Shown piece after piece: positions 18,615 to 28,488 of a DNA stretch of 33,850 nucleotides (within the stretch, counting starts at the first letter, position 1; the number at the start of each line of letters is the position of its first letter). The translations under genes and the position numbers were made by a program. This DNA comes from Paracoccaceae bacterium. GTDB lineage: Bacteria; Pseudomonadota; Alphaproteobacteria; Rhodobacterales; Rhodobacteraceae. The notes beneath the pieces were generated by a model. That model made no database searches. It was not told the DNA's origin and was given only the letters and a program-made list of their open reading frames with translations. Location of the stretch: NCBI GenBank assembly GCA_006844665.1, contig SPJP01000027.1, positions 1-33,850 of the forward strand, written 5' to 3'.

Positions 18615-18643
18615 AAAGGGCCGGGTTCTCCCGGCCCTTTTTT
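18615..18643 (+). terminator. Intrinsic terminator for the DUF2726-like gene
   Basis: AAAGGGCCGGG-TTCT-CCCGGCCCTTTTTT. Confidence 0.85.
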
Positions 18644-18658
18644 CACATCCACTAATGA

Positions 18659-18690
18659 AAAAGCCCCCAGCGCAACCGCCGGGGGCTTTT
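18659..18690 (-). terminator. Intrinsic terminator for fabG
   Basis: AAAAGCCCCC...GGGGGCTTTT on both strands, minus strand followed by T-run. Confidence 0.75.
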
Positions 18691-18731
18691 CTATTTCACC
18701 AAGCCACAAATACTCATGGCTCGACGGGTGC

Positions 18732-19469
18732 CTACAGCATCGCCATGCCGCCATTGACGTGCACTGTGCTGCCGGTGACATAGGCCGCCTCTGGGCTGGA
18801 TAGATACAGCACTGCTGCAGCAATCTCCTCGGGCTGACCCATGCGGCCTGCAGGGATCTGGGTGTTGATCTTGGCTTTCTGATCATCAGTCAGCTTGTCG
18901 GTCATAGCCGTCTGAATAAAGCCCGGCGCAACAGCGTTCACCGTGATGCCCCGGCTTGCAACCTCGTAAGCCAAAGACTTGGACATGCCGATCACACCGG
19001 CCTTGGACGCCGCATAGTTGCCCTGCCCCGGATTGCCCTTGGCCCCCACGATAGAACTGATATTCACAATGCGGCCCCAGCGCGCCTTCATCATGCCGCG
19101 CAGAACGCCCCGGCACAGACGGAAGGTCGAGGTCAGGTTGACCTCCAACACACTGTTCCATTCTTCGTCAGACATGCGCATGAACAGGTTGTCCCGCGTG
19201 ATGCCGGCATTGTTGACCAGAATATCCACGGACCCCATGGCCGCGGCGGCCGCTTTGGGCAGGCCGTCAACGGCCTCGGGATCGCTTAGGTTGCACGGCA
19301 CCACATTGGCCTGCGCGCCGATCTCTGCGGCCAGGGTCTCCAGCGGTTCAACCCGCGTGCCAGACAAGGCCACTTGCGCCCCCGCCCCGGCCAAAGCTTT
19401 TGCGATATCTGCACCGATGCCGCCCGATGCGCCCGTTACAAGCGCGCTCTTTCCTGTCAAATCAAACAT
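18732..19469 (-). CDS. fabG: 3-oxoacyl-ACP reductase
   Basis: SDR: TGASGGIG, NNAGITRDNL, YAASKAGVIGMSKSLA; adjacent to fabD. Confidence 0.96.
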   Translation of the reverse strand: MFDLTGKSALVTGASGGIGADIAKALAGAGAQVALSGTRVEPLETLAAEIGAQANVVPCNLSDPEAVDGLPKAAAAAMGSVDILVNNAGITRDNLFMRMSDEEWNSVLEVNLTSTFRLCRGVLRGMMKARWGRIVNISSIVGAKGNPGQGNYAASKAGVIGMSKSLAYEVASRGITVNAVAPGFIQTAMTDKLTDDQKAKINTQIPAGRMGQPEEIAAAVLYLSSPEAAYVTGSTVHVNGGMAML

Positions 19470-19513
19470 ATTTCTGCCCTTCCGTTTTCCATCTATTCAG
19501 TCGCCGCGCAAAC

Positions 19514-20443
19514 CTAGCCCGCTTTGACCGCCGCCACATCATCCGGTGTGCCCACGGCCTTGCACGCCACCGACCGGTCGATTCGCTTGACCATGCCCGA
19601 CAGCGCCTTGCCTGCGCCAATCTCCCACATCTCTGTCACGCCTTGGGCGGCCATATAGCCTACGCTTTCGCGCCACCGGACAGAGCCCGTTACCTGATCC
19701 ACCAGCAATGACCGGATCACAGCGGGGTTTTCCACCGATTGGGCCAGCACATTGGCCACCAATGGCACGGCGGGGGTCTTTATCTCGACATCATTCAACG
19801 CTTCCGCCATGGCCTCGGCCGCGGGCTGCATCAATGCGCAATGGAACGGGGCGCTAACCGGCAACAGCAGCGCGCGCTTGGCGCCCTTGGCTTTGGCGAT
19901 CTCGCAGGCACGCTCGACAGCTGCCTTGTGGCCAGACACCACAACCTGGCTTGGATCATTGTCATTGGCGGCCTGGCACACCTCGCCCTGGGCGGCCTCT
20001 TCCGCGACAGCTTGGGCGGTCTCAAAATCCAGACCCAGCAAGGCAGCCATGGCACCTACACCAACGGGGACCGCTTTTTGCATCGCATCACCGCGAATTC
20101 GCAACAGGCGTGCGGCATCCGCCACGCTAAGTGATCCTGCGGCGGCCAGCGCAGAGTATTCCCCCAGCGAATGGCCCGCCACAAAAGACGCGTCTGTGAC
20201 CTGCACGCCTTCGGCCTCTAGCGCGCGCAGGGCTGCCAAGGATGTGGCCATCAAGGCAGGCTGCGCATTCGCTGTCAGGGTCAGGGCCTCGATCTCGCCC
20301 TCCCAAATCACGGCGCTTAACTTTTCGCCCAAAGCTTCGTCTACTTCGTCAAACACGGCCTTGGCGGCGGGATACGCATCGGCCAAAGCCTTGCCCATTC
20401 CAATGGTCTGGGCCCCTTGCCCGGGAAAAACAAATGCGCGCAT
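19514..20443 (-). CDS. fabD: Malonyl-CoA:ACP transacylase
   Basis: FVFPGQGAQTIGMGKAL; GHSLGEYSALAAAG. Confidence 0.97.
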   Translation of the reverse strand: MRAFVFPGQGAQTIGMGKALADAYPAAKAVFDEVDEALGEKLSAVIWEGEIEALTLTANAQPALMATSLAALRALEAEGVQVTDASFVAGHSLGEYSALAAAGSLSVADAARLLRIRGDAMQKAVPVGVGAMAALLGLDFETAQAVAEEAAQGEVCQAANDNDPSQVVVSGHKAAVERACEIAKAKGAKRALLLPVSAPFHCALMQPAAEAMAEALNDVEIKTPAVPLVANVLAQSVENPAVIRSLLVDQVTGSVRWRESVGYMAAQGVTEMWEIGAGKALSGMVKRIDRSVACKAVGTPDDVAAVKAG

Positions 20444-20602
20444 AGTTGGGTGTCCTTATCCTGCGGTCTGGCCCATGTTCTGGTCCATCAAATTACCGCC
20501 CCATCTACCCAAAGCGCCCCCCGCGCGCAATCACCGCGGCACATCTTGAAAGATTGGCCCCAAAGCAGTTGCATCCTACCCCAAAGCCGCTATACCCCGT
20601 CC

Positions 20603-20665
20603 GTCCCGAGACGACGTATTCCGCGCGGTCCCTCGTAGGTGGCACTCGGGACATTGCCCGCCACC
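20603..20665 (+). promoter_or_regulatory. Structured leader upstream of rpsF (candidate autoregulatory element)
   Basis: GTCCCGAG (20603-20610) pairs perfectly with CTCGGGAC (20645-20652); alternative hairpin GGTGG-CACT-CGGG-ACATTG-CCCG-CCACC (20638-20665). Confidence 0.45.
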
Positions 20666-20697
20666 CAGTGAAACCCGCCTGTAAGAAAGAGCATCTC

Positions 20698-21051
20698 ATG
20701 TCACTTTATGAGCATGTCTTTATCGCGCGCCAGGACCTGTCCAACACACAGGCCGAAAGCTTGATAGAGCATTTTGGAACCGTTCTCGCAGACAATGGCG
20801 GCCAGTTGGTCGACAGCGAGTACTGGGGCCTGAAGACCATGGCCTACAAGATCAACAAAAACCGCAAAGGGCACTACGCCTATCTGCGTACAGACGCCCC
20901 AGCCCCTGCCGTGCAGGAAATGGAACGTCTGATGCGGTTGCATGACGACGTCATGCGGATCTTGACGATCAAAGTGGACGAGCACAAAGAACTGCCGTCC
21001 GTCCAAATGCAAAAGCGTGACGAACGTGGCGAACGCCGCGAGCGCCGCTAA
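20698..21051 (+). CDS. rpsF: 30S ribosomal protein S6
   Basis: MSLYEHVFIARQDLSNTQAESLIEHFG...; start moved to ATG 20698. Confidence 0.97.
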   Translation: MSLYEHVFIARQDLSNTQAESLIEHFGTVLADNGGQLVDSEYWGLKTMAYKINKNRKGHYAYLRTDAPAPAVQEMERLMRLHDDVMRILTIKVDEHKELPSVQMQKRDERGERRERR

Positions 21052-21068
21052 GCGAGGAGATCTAAACC

Positions 21069-21296
21069 ATGGCAACTAAACCATTTTTCCGTCGCCGCAA
21101 AGTTTGCCCATTCTCGGGTGAAAACTCTCCTGCGATCGATTACAAAGACACACGTCTTCTGCAGCGCTACATTTCTGAGCGTGGCAAAATCGTGCCATCC
21201 CGCATCACTGCCGTATCGGCCAAGAAGCAACGCGAGCTGGCCCGTGCCATCAAACGCGCCCGCTTCCTCGCCCTGCTGCCTTACGCCGTGAAATAA
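21069..21296 (+). CDS. rpsR: 30S ribosomal protein S18
   Basis: [67 protein letters not shown]. Confidence 0.99.
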   Translation: MATKPFFRRRKVCPFSGENSPAIDYKDTRLLQRYISERGKIVPSRITAVSAKKQRELARAIKRARFLALLPYAVK

Positions 21297-21308
21297 GGAG
21301 AGACTTAG

Positions 21309-21914
21309 ATGCAAGTTATCCTACTAGAGCGTGTGGCCAAACTGGGTCAGATGGGCGACGTCGTCGCTGTAAAGAACGGCTACGCCCGGAACTTCCTGCT
21401 GCCCCAAGGCAAAGCGCTGATGGCTTCCAAAGCCAACATCGCCAGCTTTGAAGCGCAGAAAGCCCAGCTGGAAGCCAACAACCTGGAAACCAAAAAAGAA
21501 GCAGAGGCCATGGCCGAGCGTCTTGATGGTCAATCCTTCATCGTGATTCGTTCCGCGTCCGATTCCGGCTCGCTATACGGCTCTGTCACCACACGTGACG
21601 CGGCCACTGCAGCGACCGAAGCTGGTTTCACAGTGGATCGTCGTCAGGTTGCCCTGACAGCACCGATCAAAGATCTGGGTCTGCACGACCTGTCCGTGAC
21701 CCTGCACCCCGAAGTGGTTGCAACGATCTCGGTCAACGTTGCGCGTTCCGTTGAAGAAGCTGAGCTGCAGGCATCCGGCAAGTCCATTCAGGAACTGGCC
21801 GCCGAAGCAGAAGCAGAAGCAGAATTCGAGATTTCTGAACTGTTCGACGATATCGGCGGCGCTGCTTCCGATGACGACGACGGCGAAGAGCGTCCGGCTG
21901 CCTCGGAAGAGTAA
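21309..21914 (+). CDS. rplI: 50S ribosomal protein L9
   Basis: [37 protein letters not shown]. Confidence 0.98.
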   Translation: MQVILLERVAKLGQMGDVVAVKNGYARNFLLPQGKALMASKANIASFEAQKAQLEANNLETKKEAEAMAERLDGQSFIVIRSASDSGSLYGSVTTRDAATAATEAGFTVDRRQVALTAPIKDLGLHDLSVTLHPEVVATISVNVARSVEEAELQASGKSIQELAAEAEAEAEFEISELFDDIGGAASDDDDGEERPAASEE

Positions 21915-21930
21915 GCTTTCTAAAACTGTT

Positions 21931-21969
21931 AAAAAAGCCGCGTTTCCTGATGGATAACGCGGCTTTTTT
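21931..21969 (+). terminator. Intrinsic terminator after rplI
   Basis: AAAAAAGCCGCGTT-loop-AACGCGGCTTTTTTTT, 14-bp stem. Confidence 0.88.
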
Positions 21970-22068
21970 TTGCGCCTGCAAAACCTGCGGCAAAACTTTT
22001 ACAAAAAATAACTGGCCAGGTCGCGAATGTCGCGCTTAATCTATTGAAACCAGATAAGGGAGACATAG

Positions 22069-22560
22069 ATGAAAAAGTTATTTTATTCAGTCCTTGCTTG
22101 CATAGGTTTTGCCACAGGCGCGGCCGCGTGCCCCGACATTCAAGCTTACGGATCAACATTCCATTACACCGGTGCGCAGTTGTACAACCGTGTTGAATTG
22201 CCAGTGGTTGCTGGCGGCAACAATTGGATTTCCCAATGCCGCAACGTCCGCCCTGCCCCGGATTCCCATGATTGGGGCGACGGCACTGTCGCGACCGCGC
22301 CAGATTTTTCGATCCAGCTGTCCGGTATGGGCCGCTTCAAACTCTCCGTCGGTGCTTTGACCACTGTAGCAGGCTGCGACCCGATCCTGTTGATCAATAC
22401 AGGCTCAGCCAATTTCTACTATGATGACGATGATTGGGGCGACGGCGATGCGAAAATCGATCTGCGACGCCCATCAAACGGATGGCTAGACATCTGGGTC
22501 GGCACGTTTGACGGCAACGTTTGCGACGCTTATTTGGTGCTAGAGACTTTCAACCGATAG
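22069..22560 (+). CDS. Small secreted/periplasmic protein of unknown function, 163 aa
   Basis: Signal peptide MKKLFYSVLACIGFATGAAA; GGGAGA-type RBS upstream; own terminator; two DWGDG modules. Confidence 0.75.
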   Translation: MKKLFYSVLACIGFATGAAACPDIQAYGSTFHYTGAQLYNRVELPVVAGGNNWISQCRNVRPAPDSHDWGDGTVATAPDFSIQLSGMGRFKLSVGALTTVAGCDPILLINTGSANFYYDDDDWGDGDAKIDLRRPSNGWLDIWVGTFDGNVCDAYLVLETFNR

Positions 22561-22579
22561 CCCGGCACCCTACACAAAG

Positions 22580-22616
22580 AAAAAGCCCCGCAAGCAACAG
22601 CTTACGGGGCTTTTTT
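22580..22616 (+). terminator. Intrinsic terminator between the secreted protein gene and tig (convergent)
   Basis: AAAAAGCCCCG...CGGGGCTTTTTT. Confidence 0.82.
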
Positions 22617-22647
22617 AACATCTTTCAAACCGAAGTCCGGTGAAAGA

Positions 22648-23973
22648 TTACTCTTCTTCCAGCGCCTCGATAGCGGTCTGAAGTTCGTCTTTCGACACTT
22701 CTTTGTCAGACACTTTTGCCAGCTCGAAGATGTAGTCGACGACTTTGTCTTCAAACATCGGCGCGCGCATCTGCTGCTGGACTTGCGCGTTCTGCTGAAC
22801 AAACTCAAAGAACTGACGTTCCTGGCCAGGATACTGGCGCGCTTGGTTCATGATCGCTTGGGTCATTTCAGCGTCAGAGACGGTGATATCGTTCTTCTGG
22901 CCCAGTTCCGCCAGCAACAAGCCCAGGCGAACCCGACGCTCGGCCAGTGTCTTGTGCTCGTCTGTGGTCTCGATCTCAGGGTGATCGTGGCCTTCGACTT
23001 CTGGGTTTTCTTCGTGCCACAGCTGGTGGGCAATCTGGCCCGCTTCTGCGTCAACCATGGACGGCGGCAGGTCGAATTTGACCAGCGTGTCCAGCTCGTC
23101 CAGAAGCTTACGCTTCATGATCTGGCGAGACGCGCCTTTGTATTCAGCTTCCAGACGTTCGCGGATCTGACCTTTCAGCGCGTCCAGGTCATCTGCCCCA
23201 AAGCCTTTGGCCATCTCGTCGTTGATTTCCGCCGCGACCGAGGCTTTGACGCCTTTTACGGTGCAGGTGAAGACAGCGGCCTTACCGGCCAGGTTTTCAG
23301 CTTGGTAATCTTCTGGGAAGGTCACTTCGACGTCTTTTTCGTCACCGGCTTTCACGCCAACCAGACCTTCTTCGAAACCAGGGATGAACGAGTTCGACCC
23401 CAGTTCCAGCGGATAGTCTTCTGCCGCGCCGCCATCAAAGGCTTCGCCGTCAACTTTACCCAAGAAGTCAAAAACAACCTGATCGCCCATTTCGGCGGCA
23501 CCGTCTTTGTCTTCAAAGTTCTTCGCTGTTGCGGCCAGGCTTTCCAGCGCCTCGGTCACTTCGGCGTCGGCGGCGGACACGACCATGCGATCCAGTTCGA
23601 TGCTCGAGAAATCCGCGTCAGGAACGTCAGGCAGACGCTCGTAGGACATGTCGACGATGACATCGTCGCCCTCTTTCCAGTCGTCATTGGTCATTTTGAC
23701 TTCTGGCTGCATGGCAGGACGATCGCCGCACTGTTCAAAATGCTCGGCCATCGCGCCATCGATGGTTTCCTGCATCGCTTCACCCAGCAAACGCTGACCG
23801 AACTGCTTTTTCAGCAGCGGCATAGGCACCTTACCCTTGCGGAAGCCCTTCATCTCGATCTCGGGCTGCGCTTCGGTTAGCTTTTCGTTGACCTTAGCTT
23901 CAAGTTCACCAGCCGAAACGGTGATGGTGTAGGCCCGCTTCAGGCCTTCGTTCAGAGTCTCGGTGACTTGCAT
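22648..23973 (-). CDS. tig: Trigger factor
   Basis: [59 protein letters not shown]; start placed at 23973. Confidence 0.97.
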   Translation of the reverse strand: MQVTETLNEGLKRAYTITVSAGELEAKVNEKLTEAQPEIEMKGFRKGKVPMPLLKKQFGQRLLGEAMQETIDGAMAEHFEQCGDRPAMQPEVKMTNDDWKEGDDVIVDMSYERLPDVPDADFSSIELDRMVVSAADAEVTEALESLAATAKNFEDKDGAAEMGDQVVFDFLGKVDGEAFDGGAAEDYPLELGSNSFIPGFEEGLVGVKAGDEKDVEVTFPEDYQAENLAGKAAVFTCTVKGVKASVAAEINDEMAKGFGADDLDALKGQIRERLEAEYKGASRQIMKRKLLDELDTLVKFDLPPSMVDAEAGQIAHQLWHEENPEVEGHDHPEIETTDEHKTLAERRVRLGLLLAELGQKNDITVSDAEMTQAIMNQARQYPGQERQFFEFVQQNAQVQQQMRAPMFEDKVVDYIFELAKVSDKEVSKDELQTAIEALEEE

Positions 23974-24001
23974 CAGTGAGTTCGTCCTTTTCATCAGTCT
24001 T

Positions 24002-24087
24002 TGGTGCGGGTGAAGGGACTCGAACCCCCACGCCTTGCGGCGCCAGAACCTAAATCTGGTGCGTCTACCAATTCCGCCACACCCGCA
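24002..24087 (-). tRNA. tRNA-Leu (anticodon UAG)
   Basis: Minus strand TGCGGGTGTGGCGGAATTGGTAGACGC-ACCAGATTTAGGTTCTGGC-...-GGTTCGAGTCCC-TTC-ACCCGCA-CCA; 7-bp acceptor stem, loop TTTAGGT, encoded CCA. Confidence 0.96.
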
Positions 24088-24260
24088 TTGAAACGTATCG
24101 ACGCCCGCGCGAACGGGGCTTCGAAGTTGCGGCCTTCTAGCAAAGCAAATCGGGCGATGCGAGCGAAAAACGCGCAGTTTGGAAATCGACAAAAGCTTTT
24201 CGACTTTCGGGGCGGTTCTGCTATACCCGGCGGACTATGTAACTCAGAGAGTGTCCCTTG

Positions 24261-24752
24261 ATGAACGCTTCTCCTCCTGCCGCCTCGGCGACCGACGAAC
24301 AAACCAGCCTTCATCTTGGAGGCATGGCGGAAGGTACGTCGATTCTAACCGCGAAGGGCCTTGTGAATGTCGAGGATCTGTCCGCAGGGGACCGTATCCT
24401 GACCCGCGACAAAGGGGTTCAGCAAGTCAGCTTGATCACCCAACGTTTTATGGGTTTGGGCGAGGTTTTGCACGTCTCGCCAGCGGCTGTTGGCCATCCT
24501 GATGATGGCACAGAAATTGTCGTGGTCCCGTCCCAACGTCTGGTGCTGCGGGACTGGCGCGCCAAGGCAATGTTCGACCGTTCTATTGCACTGGTTTCGG
24601 CAAAACGGCTGATCGACGGCGAATATGTCCGCCGCCGTCCAGCGCAGAATCTGCGGATCTTTTCCCTGCATTTTGACGCGCTTCGGATCATCTATTCCGG
24701 CGATATTGAACTGGGCACCGCAACGCCCGTCACGCAAATGTTTGGCGCTTAG
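24261..24752 (+). CDS. Hint-domain-like (Hedgehog/intein) short protein
   Basis: GMAEGTSILTAKGLVNVEDLSAGDRILTRDKGVQQV... resembles Hint_2 proteins; upstream TTG at 24258 also possible. Confidence 0.78.
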   Translation: MNASPPAASATDEQTSLHLGGMAEGTSILTAKGLVNVEDLSAGDRILTRDKGVQQVSLITQRFMGLGEVLHVSPAAVGHPDDGTEIVVVPSQRLVLRDWRAKAMFDRSIALVSAKRLIDGEYVRRRPAQNLRIFSLHFDALRIIYSGDIELGTATPVTQMFGA

Positions 24753-24767
24753 CGCCAGGGCCGCGCC

Positions 24768-26345
24768 TTAACCATTCGTTTTTTCGATCAGATCCTGCAA
24801 CACAGCGGGCACCGAGTCGACCAGATCGTCAGCGATCAATCCTGGCCCGAACCGCCGGGCCAGGTCCCCGTGAATCCATGTTGCATCGCTTGCCGCCTTA
24901 AACGGTTCCCACCCCCGCGCCACCAGCCCCGCAATCAGGCCGGCCAGCACATCGCCTGACCCCGCCGTCGCCAGATCCGGCGCAGCGCGGTGCGCCCCAC
25001 CATGAACCGCAACCGCCCCGTCCGGCTCTGCAATCACCGTCGCGGGGCCCTTCAGCAAGACCACCGCCCCCAAGGCCTGGGCCGCATCCTGGGCCGCTTG
25101 AACCCGACTATAGACCGGTGCGTTGTCTGCCGGGGCAGCCAAACGCTGGGCGATCTGGGGGCACAGTGCGGCAAACTCTCCTTCGTGCGGGGTCAGCACG
25201 CAGTTGGTATGCAGGCTGCGGCGGAAATCATCTGACCGGGCCAACAGACGCAAGGCATCCGCATCCAGTACAGCCGGGGTTCGGGCGGACAAAGCAGCCT
25301 CTACCAGATTCACCGCCCGCTGGTCCTGCCCCAAACCTGGCCCCAGACATACGCACGTCACCCGGGGGTCTGACACGGCTTGGGTCAAATCGCCTGCATC
25401 CTCAATCACTCGCTGCATCAAGGCCGCCGTTGGGCCTAGGCTATGCTCAAGCAGCGCGTCTTGCGGGCAGCCCACAGTGACAACCCCTGCCCCAATCCGC
25501 AGCGCCGCCCTTGCGGCCAGTTGTGCCGCCCCGCCGCTGCCCAAAGGACCCGACAGAACAACGCAGTGCCCATGGCGGAATTTGTGACCTGTAGGGGATT
25601 TCGCCAAGGCCTGCCCTTTGGACGCGCTTATCTGAGCAAACAGCCCGCCATATTCAGCGCGTGCTGCGGCCACAGAACGGCCCAGCGAGGCCACGACGAT
25701 TTGGCCGCAGACCTGTGGGCCGTGGTCCAGCACATGGCCCAGGAATGGCGCCTCGAATGTCACGGTCAGATCAGCGCGCAGGGCGTCATCTAGGTTGGAC
25801 GCCCCCAACACACGCCCCGAATCCGCGCACAGCCCCGACGGCACGTCCACCGCCACGACATAAGGTGTATCGGGGCGGCGCGCGGCAAGATCCCGGCGCA
25901 GGTCACGCAAGATGCGAAACGGCCGGGTCAACCCGCTGCCAAAGATCGCGTCGATGACAAGCGCGTAGTCCGACATCTGCCGTCCCAAAGCAGAAAAGCC
26001 ACCTGCACTGAACTGTTTGCCCAAACCAACCCATTTTTGCGCCATTGCCTGCGCTGCTTCCCCTTTGGGCGGTGCAGTCTGCACCAGATCAACCTGCCAT
26101 CCGGCATGGGCCAGCAGCCGCGCAATCACATAGCCATCGCCCCCATTATTGCCCGGACCACACAGAACCAATGCCCGTGCGGGGCTTTGTGCAAGGCGGG
26201 GCCATTTGGCCTGAATCGCCGCCCAAACCGACCTGCCTGCTGTCTCCATAAGCTCTTTTGCCGTGACCGCGCCTGAATTTATGGCAAGCGCCTCTATTTC
26301 ACGCATTTGGGCCGCGGTCAGCAGGGGGAAATCATCCATCGGCAA
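24768..26345 (-). CDS. nnr: Bifunctional NAD(P)H-hydrate epimerase / ADP-dependent NAD(P)H-hydrate dehydratase
   Basis: VLCGPGNNGGDGYVIARLL epimerase motif; ATAGSGDVLAGLIAGLVARG dehydratase motif; 525 aa. Confidence 0.95.
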   Translation of the reverse strand: MPMDDFPLLTAAQMREIEALAINSGAVTAKELMETAGRSVWAAIQAKWPRLAQSPARALVLCGPGNNGGDGYVIARLLAHAGWQVDLVQTAPPKGEAAQAMAQKWVGLGKQFSAGGFSALGRQMSDYALVIDAIFGSGLTRPFRILRDLRRDLAARRPDTPYVVAVDVPSGLCADSGRVLGASNLDDALRADLTVTFEAPFLGHVLDHGPQVCGQIVVASLGRSVAAARAEYGGLFAQISASKGQALAKSPTGHKFRHGHCVVLSGPLGSGGAAQLAARAALRIGAGVVTVGCPQDALLEHSLGPTAALMQRVIEDAGDLTQAVSDPRVTCVCLGPGLGQDQRAVNLVEAALSARTPAVLDADALRLLARSDDFRRSLHTNCVLTPHEGEFAALCPQIAQRLAAPADNAPVYSRVQAAQDAAQALGAVVLLKGPATVIAEPDGAVAVHGGAHRAAPDLATAGSGDVLAGLIAGLVARGWEPFKAASDATWIHGDLARRFGPGLIADDLVDSVPAVLQDLIEKTNG

Positions 26346-26493
26346 GTCCTACTTTTCTTTTTGCACCATTTTCGAACTTAACGCACAAAAATTAGGCATC
26401 GGGTAGAGATTCACTCTTACAACCTGCCCCACGCGGGGGTCGTCAATTGTAGGACCCAAGTGAAAGTGTTTTTCAAGGCTCGCCACACGTTAG

Positions 26494-26844
<351 letters not shown>

Positions 26845-26854
26845 ATCAGAATTA

Positions 26855-26908
26855 CGGCGCGAGGGTCCTCCCCCGCGCCGCCGACCACCCGCCGGTGCTG
26901 TTCCGGCG
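26855..26908 (+). promoter_or_regulatory. Tandem GC-rich hairpins in the glnB-glnA spacer
   Basis: CGGCGCG-A-GGG-TCCT-CCC-C-CGCGCCG (26855-26880), then CGCCGG-TGCTGTT-CCGGCG (26890-26908). Confidence 0.5.
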
Positions 26909-26938
26909 TAAGATATTCAAACCGAAAGGGAACCTCAG

Positions 26939-28345
26939 ATGAGCAACGAAGCCGTTCTGTCAATGATCAAGGATGAAAGCATCGAGTATGTCGACATCCG
27001 CTTTACCGATCCACGGGGCAAACTCCAGCACGTGACGGTCATGTCCGATCAGGTTGACGCCGATTTCCTCGAAGAGGGCTTCATGTTTGACGGCTCTTCC
27101 ATCGCGGGCTGGAAGTCGATCGAAGAATCCGACATGAAACTGATGCCGGACACAGATAGCGCCTATCTCGATCCGTTCTATGCAGAAAAAACACTCTGCA
27201 TTCACTGTTCTGTTGTCGAGCCTGACACAGGTGAGCCTTATGCCCGTGACCCACGCGGCACAGCCGAAAAAGCCGAAGCTTACCTGAAGTCTTCCGGCAT
27301 TGGCGACGTTTCCTACTTTGGTCCAGAAGCCGAATTCTTCCTGTTTGACGACGTTCGCTTCTCGAACTCGATCAACAAGGTTTCCTACGAAGTTGATGCC
27401 CAGGACGCGTCCTGGAACACAGATACCGAGTATGAAATGGGCAACATGGGCCACCGCCCTGGCGTCAAAGGCGGTTACTTCCCAGTAAACCCAACTGACG
27501 CTGCCCAAGACCTGCGTTCGGAAATGCTGTCCACCATGAAGCGCATGGGCATGAAAGTTGACAAGCACCACCACGAGGTTGCGTCTTGTCAGCACGAGCT
27601 GGGCCTGATCTTTGGATCGCTGACCCACCAGGCGGACGAACTGCAGAAATATAAGTACGTGATCCACAACGTGGCCCACGCCTACGGCAAATCTGCAACC
27701 TTCATGCCAAAGCCAATCGCAGGCGACAACGGCACAGGCATGCACGTGAACATGTCCATCTTCAAAGACGGCAAGCCTCTGTTCTCTGGCGACCAGTACG
27801 CTGACCTGTCCGAAGAAGCCTTGTTCTTCATCGGCGGCATCCTGAAGCACGCCAAAGCGTTGAACGCGTTCACAAACCCATCGACCAACAGCTACAAGCG
27901 TCTGATCCCTGGTTTTGAAGCCCCCGTTCTGCGTGCTTATTCCGCGCGTAACCGGTCTGGTTGTGTTCGGATCCCATGGGCCGAAAACCCCAAGGCAAAG
28001 CGTGTAGAAGCGCGTTTCCCTGATCCAGCATCCAACCCATACCTGTGCTTCGCAGCGCTGCTTATGGCTGGCCTGGACGGCATCAAGAATAAGATCCATC
28101 CTGGTGAAGCGTCTGACAAAGACCTGTATGACCTGCCCGCAGAAGAGCTGGCCGGCATCCCAACAGTTTGCGCAAGCTTGCGTGAAGCCATGGACGAGCT
28201 GGAAAAAGACCACGAGTTCCTGCTGGCCGGTGACGTGTTCACCAAAGACCAGATCGAAGGCTACATGGAGCTTAAGTGGGAAGAAATCTACGCTTACGAG
28301 CACACTCCGCATCCGGTTGAATTCCAGATGTATTACAGCTGCTAA
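26939..28345 (+). CDS. glnA: Glutamine synthetase type I
   Basis: [62 protein letters not shown]. Confidence 0.98.
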   Translation: MSNEAVLSMIKDESIEYVDIRFTDPRGKLQHVTVMSDQVDADFLEEGFMFDGSSIAGWKSIEESDMKLMPDTDSAYLDPFYAEKTLCIHCSVVEPDTGEPYARDPRGTAEKAEAYLKSSGIGDVSYFGPEAEFFLFDDVRFSNSINKVSYEVDAQDASWNTDTEYEMGNMGHRPGVKGGYFPVNPTDAAQDLRSEMLSTMKRMGMKVDKHHHEVASCQHELGLIFGSLTHQADELQKYKYVIHNVAHAYGKSATFMPKPIAGDNGTGMHVNMSIFKDGKPLFSGDQYADLSEEALFFIGGILKHAKALNAFTNPSTNSYKRLIPGFEAPVLRAYSARNRSGCVRIPWAENPKAKRVEARFPDPASNPYLCFAALLMAGLDGIKNKIHPGEASDKDLYDLPAEELAGIPTVCASLREAMDELEKDHEFLLAGDVFTKDQIEGYMELKWEEIYAYEHTPHPVEFQMYYSC

Positions 28346-28366
28346 TCCAGCCTGTAGCGAACTACG

Positions 28367-28396
28367 AAAAGGGCGGCCCATCGGGTCGCCCTTTTT
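28367..28396 (+). terminator. Intrinsic terminator after glnA
   Basis: AAAAGGGCGGCCCATCGGGTCGCCCTTTTT. Confidence 0.85.
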
Positions 28397-28451
28397 GCTG
28401 CCCTGCCGGTTTGCCGCCATTTAAAGATCACATTTTGGCCCCGTTTCCGCG

Positions 28452-28466
28452 TTAACCATTTGTTAC
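28452..28466 (+). promoter_or_regulatory. CtrA-like box upstream of small membrane protein gene
   Basis: TTAA-CCATTTG-TTAC, near match to TTAA-N7-TTAA, 23 nt before the ATG at 28489. Confidence 0.4.
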
Positions 28467-28488
28467 GAGTAACCAGAAGGGGCGTAGT

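Noticed and set aside
22783-23880. 365-aa plus-strand ORF antisense to tig
   Set aside because: Trigger factor explains the locus; the translation is Phe/Val/His-rich without domain features.
24191-24200. AAAAGCTTTT palindrome upstream of the Hint-like gene
   Set aside because: 10-bp AT-rich palindrome flanked by partial TCGA arms; not long enough or positioned well enough to assign a role.
24769-24786. TTAACCATTCGTTTTTT CtrA-like sequence
   Set aside because: Lies at the 3' end of nnr coding sequence, second half-site is poor (TTTT), and no gene starts just downstream.
26361-26395. TTGCACCATTTTC... possible NtrC site upstream of glnB
   Set aside because: Only a half-site resembling TGCAC; the symmetrical partner at proper spacing is missing.
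26960-28420. 486-aa minus-strand ORF covering all of glnA
   Set aside because: glnA on the plus strand is unambiguous; the antisense frame is open because of codon bias and its translation has no recognisable domain.
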